64,000 nt of DNA from JAPEKQ01 sp964516845 (lineage in GTDB: Bacteria > Joyebacterota > Joyebacteria > Joyebacterales > Joyebacteraceae). Positions 60,445-64,000 of this stretch are shown piece by piece; position 1 is the stretch's first letter; each line of letters starts with the position of its first letter. The stretch is from contig CAZEXP010000009.1 in the NCBI GenBank assembly GCA_964516845.1, forward strand, positions 1 to 64,000, given 5' to 3'. The notes beneath the pieces were generated by a model that worked only from the letters and a program-made list of their open reading frames with translations, did no database searches and was not told the origin of the DNA. Made by a program: the position numbers and the translations under genes.

Positions 60445-63045
60445 ATGCGCACGAGTGCCAGAATCCTCGCGATCGCCCTCATCATCGTGCTGGCCGCGGC
60501 GGCCGTAGCGAGCGCGGGCGAGACGATCAAGCGGGTCATGCCCGAGAACGGCCTGACCGTCATCCTCAAAGAGAACCACTCATCCCCCGTCGTCAACCTC
60601 AGGGTGTATGTCAAGGCCGGCAGCATCTATGAGGCCGAGTACCTCGGATGCGGTATCTCACACAACGTGGAGCACCTCCTGAGCGACGGGACGCCGACGC
60701 GCACGCTCGAGGACATCGAGCGCGAGATCGAATCGATCGGCGGCGGTTCGAACGCGTATACGACCAAGGACCACACCTGCTACTTCATGGAGACCTCGCC
60801 GGAGCACTTCTCGACCGCCCTCGATATTCTCTCCGACTGGGCGATGAACGCCAGCTTCCCGCAGGAGGCGGTGGACGCGCAGCGGGAGGTCATCACGCGC
60901 GAGATCAACATGGGCTACGACGAACCCGCCCGGCGCATCTACGCGCTCTACGGTGAGACGATGTTCGAGCGTCATCCGTCGAAATACCCGGTCATCGGTT
61001 ACGCCGAGAATTTCCGGCGCCTGACGCGCGACGATGTCGTCAGGTACAAGGAACGGATGTACGTTCCGAACAACACGATCTTCGTCGCCGTCGGCGATTT
61101 CGACGCTGAAGAGGCGTACGAGGAGATCCACACCGCGTTCGCCGAGTGGGAACGCAAGCCCATCGACGTCCCGACGCTCACCGAGGAGCCCCCGCAGCTC
61201 GGCCGCCGCGAGCGCCGCGTTCAGCGCGACCTCGACATGGCCTACGTGATGATGGGCTTCCACACGGTGGCTCTCTCCGACCCGGACCTCTACCCGCTCG
61301 ACGTGCTGTCGCACATCATGTCCGAGGGCGAGAGCTCCCGTCTCTACAGGAGGCTCGTCGACGAGCTCCAGCTCGCCTACGGCATCACGTCCTGGTCGAG
61401 TACGCCGAACTACGGCGCCGGCTCGTTCGTGGTCTCGATGCAGCTCGATCCGGCGAACATCGACGCCGCGATCGACGCCGTACTCGAGGAGGTCTACGCG
61501 ATGAAGGGTCGCAAGGTCTCGCGCGATGAACTCGATAAGGCCAAGCAGCTGAAGGCCGCCGAGTTCTGGCTCGGCAGGCAGGACATGGAGAGCATCGCGA
61601 GCAGCCTCGGCCAGTCCGAGCTCGGCACGGGCAATCCGGACTTCGACGAGCTCTACGTCGAGCACATCCAGGACGTCACGGCCGAGCAGATCATGGATGT
61701 GGCGAGCCGCTACTTCTATGAGGACAATCTCGGGATCGCCATCCTCGAACCGTACGACGATGAGGCCGCCGCTGTCAGCGAGGCGACGAGCGACGAGACC
61801 GAGGTCGGCGAGATCGAGCGGATCGTGCTCGACAACGGACTGACCGTTCTCATCAAGGAGAACCACACGATACCGATCGTGTCCGTTGGCAGCTACACAC
61901 TCGGCGGGGCACGCGTCGACGGGATCGCCGGACTCGGCAACTTCACGGCGAGCATGCTCCCACGCGGCACGAAGAAGCGGAGCGGTCAGAGCATCTCTGA
62001 GACGTTCGATTCGATGGGCGCCGTCTACAACTGCAATGCCAATCACACACGCATCCAGTCGTCGCTCACGCTCCTCTCCCAGGACTTCGCCAGGGGGTTC
62101 GAGGTCTTCGCGGACGTTCTTCTCAACCCGAGGTTCGACGCGGCCGACATCGAGAAGCAGCGCGAGCTCATCAAAGCCGGCATCCTCGCCCGCAAGGATG
62201 ACTGGGCCACGGAGGCGATCGACCGGATGGTCGCCGCGCACTTCGGTGAGCATCCGTACGGCAACACACCGGTCGGAACCGCCGAGAGCGTCGACTCGAT
62301 CACGCGCGACGACCTCGTGGCGCACCACGCGGCGTTCATGTCGCCGGACGACACGGTCATCACGATCTTCGGCGACATCACGACCGACGAAGCGCTCGCC
62401 GCCGCCCGCAAGGCGTTCGGCAAGTGGAAGCCCGCCCACGTGGCGATACCCGCGCGAGTGCAGTACACGCAGCGGGCCGAGCCGGAGACCATCACGAGCT
62501 ACCACACCCGCGCCCAGGCCGTTATCGCGATGGGCTTCCCGGGCATGCCCTATCAGTCCGAGGACCGCTACGCAATGGACGTGCTCGACGGCATCATCTC
62601 CGGCATCTACTACCCGGGCGGCTGGCTCCACGCCGACCTTCGGGGCAAGGGCCTCGTCTACGTCGTCCACGCCTACAACTGGACCGGTCTCGACGAGGGC
62701 TACTTCGGAATCTACGCTGCGACGATGGACGAGGCGCTCGACGAGGCCGTCGGCATCATCGACGGGTACATTGAGCAGATCAAGTCGGACTACGTGACCG
62801 ACGAGGAACTCCAGCTTGCCAAGCAGCTGTGCTCGGTCATGGATGAGACGCAGAGCCAGACGAATGCATCGCAGGCGAACGACGCCGCGGTCGCGGAGCT
62901 CTACGGCCTCGGCTACGACTTCACGGATGACTACGCGCAGCGGATCTCCGAGGTCACGAAGGAGGACGTCATGCGGGTCGCCCGGAAGTACCTCAACAAC
63001 CCCGTGACGATCCTGAGAAGGCCGGAGCCGACAGAGAGCAGCTAG
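60445..63045 (+). CDS. Secreted twin-domain M16 (insulinase/pitrilysin) metallopeptidase
   Basis: The 866-residue protein has a signal peptide (about 1-24) and two fused M16 halves. The N-terminal half carries the inverted zinc motif H73-N-V-E76-H77 with the downstream glutamate in TREINMGYDEPARR, so it should be catalytic. The C-terminal half (from about residue 460, ERIVLDNGLTVLIKENHTIP) repeats the fold but reads GLGNFTASML where HxxEH should be, so it is a non-catalytic partner domain, as is usual in such fusions. It probably degrades peptides in the periplasm or outside. AAGGAG precedes the ATG, and a 12- to 13-bp hairpin follows the stop. Confidence 0.94.
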   Translation: MRTSARILAIALIIVLAAAAVASAGETIKRVMPENGLTVILKENHSSPVVNLRVYVKAGSIYEAEYLGCGISHNVEHLLSDGTPTRTLEDIEREIESIGGGSNAYTTKDHTCYFMETSPEHFSTALDILSDWAMNASFPQEAVDAQREVITREINMGYDEPARRIYALYGETMFERHPSKYPVIGYAENFRRLTRDDVVRYKERMYVPNNTIFVAVGDFDAEEAYEEIHTAFAEWERKPIDVPTLTEEPPQLGRRERRVQRDLDMAYVMMGFHTVALSDPDLYPLDVLSHIMSEGESSRLYRRLVDELQLAYGITSWSSTPNYGAGSFVVSMQLDPANIDAAIDAVLEEVYAMKGRKVSRDELDKAKQLKAAEFWLGRQDMESIASSLGQSELGTGNPDFDELYVEHIQDVTAEQIMDVASRYFYEDNLGIAILEPYDDEAAAVSEATSDETEVGEIERIVLDNGLTVLIKENHTIPIVSVGSYTLGGARVDGIAGLGNFTASMLPRGTKKRSGQSISETFDSMGAVYNCNANHTRIQSSLTLLSQDFARGFEVFADVLLNPRFDAADIEKQRELIKAGILARKDDWATEAIDRMVAAHFGEHPYGNTPVGTAESVDSITRDDLVAHHAAFMSPDDTVITIFGDITTDEALAAARKAFGKWKPAHVAIPARVQYTQRAEPETITSYHTRAQAVIAMGFPGMPYQSEDRYAMDVLDGIISGIYYPGGWLHADLRGKGLVYVVHAYNWTGLDEGYFGIYAATMDEALDEAVGIIDGYIEQIKSDYVTDEELQLAKQLCSVMDETQSQTNASQANDAAVAELYGLGYDFTDDYAQRISEVTKEDVMRVARKYLNNPVTILRRPEPTESS

Positions 63046-63072
63046 TCGCTCCTGAGAGATGCCCGAACGAAG

Positions 63073-63102
63073 AGAAGCCCGGCGGTGGACCGCCGGGCTT
63101 CT
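63073..63102. terminator. Hairpin terminator after the M16 peptidase
   Basis: A perfect 13-bp stem (63073-63085 with 63090-63102) and a TGGA loop, followed by TCATGTTG. It lies between convergent genes. Confidence 0.8.
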
Positions 63103-63165
63103 TCATGTTGTGTGGTTTCAGCCTGACGCGGGCATGTCGCCGCACCTGCACGGCCCCCGGTCGCA

Positions 63166-63783
63166 TCAGGCGTCGGAACTCCCGTCGATGCGGTCACGGA
63201 TCGCCCGTGTGGACTCGGCGAGCCTGCGCCGCTCGCACCACCATTGGTCCGTCGAGCGAACGACCAGGATGGCGACCTTTCCGCAGAGCAGCCCCAACAC
63301 CGCGCCGACGACCGAATCGAACGGGTAGTGCACGCCAACGTAAATGCGCGAGTATGCGATGACGAACGCAACGAAGAAGATGAACGCCCCGAATCGCGGG
63401 TAGCGCCAGGTGAGGACGGTGGCCATCGAGAACGAGTTCGCGGCGTGCGAAGACGGGAATGAGAACGCCTTCGAGCGCCGAACGAGGAGACGGATTTCGT
63501 CGAGCGGCAGCGCATTGCACGGGCGCGCCCGCCCGATGAGAGGCTTCATCAACCCGCTCGAAAGCTGGTCGGACAGAGCCACGGCGAGGACCACCATCGC
63601 CGCCGCGAGCCTGCCGCGGCGGCCACCCCAGATAATCATGGCCAGCCACCCACCAAGCAGGATGGCGTACCAGCGATCCTGCGAGGTGATGGCGACCATG
63701 ATCGGGTCAACAGCGGGATGGTATGCGGAGGTGTTAAGGAAACGGAAGAGCGCGATATCGATCGCTTCGAGCCAACCGATCAT
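63166..63783 (-). CDS. PAP2-family membrane phosphatase
   Basis: The 205-residue protein has about five transmembrane helices and all three PAP2 motifs: KPLIGRARP, PSSH (FPSSHAANSF) and SRIYVGVHYPFD. Members dephosphorylate lipid phosphates such as phosphatidic acid or undecaprenyl pyrophosphate on the outer face of the inner membrane. A role in recycling the undecaprenyl carrier would fit the wall-synthesis neighbourhood, but the substrate is unproven. Its ATG overlaps the stop of the upstream gene by 4 bp. Confidence 0.93.
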   Translation of the reverse strand: MIGWLEAIDIALFRFLNTSAYHPAVDPIMVAITSQDRWYAILLGGWLAMIIWGGRRGRLAAAMVVLAVALSDQLSSGLMKPLIGRARPCNALPLDEIRLLVRRSKAFSFPSSHAANSFSMATVLTWRYPRFGAFIFFVAFVIAYSRIYVGVHYPFDSVVGAVLGLLCGKVAILVVRSTDQWWCERRRLAESTRAIRDRIDGSSDA

Positions 63784-64000
63784 GGTGTCACCTCACCGGC
63801 CAGTCTTGCTGCTTCTTCTCGTTTGATCTTCTCCTCACCCGAATTGAGGCTCTCCCAGTCGAGGCGATAGACCACCATCACCGGTCCTCCGCAGATCACG
63901 TTGTCGGTGAGAACGACCCGTTCAACGGGATCGAAGATCGCGCGGTGGTTGACGAGTTCCGGATACCAGTTGGGAAACAGCACCGCGTAGTCCGGACGCA
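63780..64000 (-). CDS. 3' end of an unrecognised gene, possibly a membrane glycosyltransferase
   Basis: The open frame enters from the window edge and ends at 63780, overlapping the PAP2 start by 4 bp. The 72 visible residues include PDYAVLFPNWYPELV and GGPVMVVYRLDW. Segments of this kind occur at the C-terminal end of some polytopic sugar transferases (GT39/ArnT-like), which would fit a lipid-phosphate neighbour, but the evidence is thin. The start lies outside the window. Confidence 0.4.
   Translation of the reverse strand, partial: RPDYAVLFPNWYPELVNHRAIFDPVERVVLTDNVICGGPVMVVYRLDWESLNSGEEKIKREEAARLAGEVTP

Noticed and set aside
60658..62670. A 670-codon minus-strand frame opposite the M16 peptidase
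   Set aside because: No domains and a shadow composition; the plus strand has an intact signal peptide and the HxxEH motif.

Overview
The window reads as a chromosomal scaffold from a high-GC, Gram-negative bacterium of the Fibrobacterota-Chlorobiota-Bacteroidota (FCB) superphylum, probably one of its uncultured high-GC phyla (Eisenbacteria- or Krumholzibacteriota-like; this placement is inference). The pointers are two very large secreted C25 (gingipain-type) peptidases that end in an NPFNP plus FlgD-Ig-like sorting domain with the same C-terminus (MVLLK), a DUF3078-type outer-membrane protein, the Bacteroidetes-type alternative GlmU, an RND/TolC envelope system and a meso-DAP-type MurE. Two 100-N gaps show that it is a draft assembly. 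One of them is flanked by an identical 55-bp sequence and is clearly an unmerged contig overlap.

Layout. 1-2.5 kb (minus): histidine kinase, single-domain response regulator and TPR protein. 2.7-6.3 kb (plus): mscS (interrupted by a gap), mscL, a DUF3078 barrel and a LysM/M23 endopeptidase with a near-consensus promoter that leaves almost no leader. 6.4-9.2 kb (minus): recG and an HD-domain hydrolase. 9.4 kb: rpmB. 9.8-10.5 kb (minus): an RsbW-like/STAS partner-switch pair. 10.9-14.9 kb: a 1354-residue PAS/GAF hybrid histidine kinase. 15.1-18.7 kb (minus): first C25 peptidase. 19-20.8 kb: a GAF/PAS protein with no output domain. 20.8-42.5 kb (minus): an almost complete division and cell-wall (dcw) operon in the order mraZ, STAS, rsmH, ftsL, ftsI, murE, murF, mraY, murD, ftsW, murG, murC, murB, ftsQ, ftsA, ftsZ, followed by a TPR protein and a radical SAM protein. 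It has a recognisable MraZ operator of three GTGGG repeats at a 10-bp period. 42.7-47.5 kb (minus): second C25 peptidase, with a beta-propeller. 47.9-48.1 kb: divergent tRNA-Ala and tRNA-Leu. 48.2-51 kb: lipoprotein, Yip1-family membrane protein and a double-PDZ protein. 51.0-51.2 kb: a dense stack of hairpins. 51.2-60 kb (minus): inositol-monophosphatase-like enzyme, then TolC, adaptor, RND pump, rsgA and alternative glmU. 60.4-63 kb (plus): twin-domain M16 peptidase. 63.2-64 kb (minus): PAP2 phosphatase and the 3' end of an unrecognised gene.

How the parts work together. The core is peptidoglycan precursor synthesis (murB to murG, mraY), polymerisation and septation (ftsW, ftsI, ftsL, ftsQ, ftsA, ftsZ) under MraZ control, with accessory genes spliced in at both ends: a STAS protein at the front, TPR and radical SAM proteins at the back. 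Around it lie envelope-stress functions (mechanosensitive channels, M23 hydrolase, efflux) and an unusually high density of sensory proteins. Many promoters can be read by eye and share a sigma70-like pattern (TTGACA, 16-18 bp, TAnnnT), several with an extended TGC before the -10. No defence island, CRISPR array, prophage or insertion sequence was seen.
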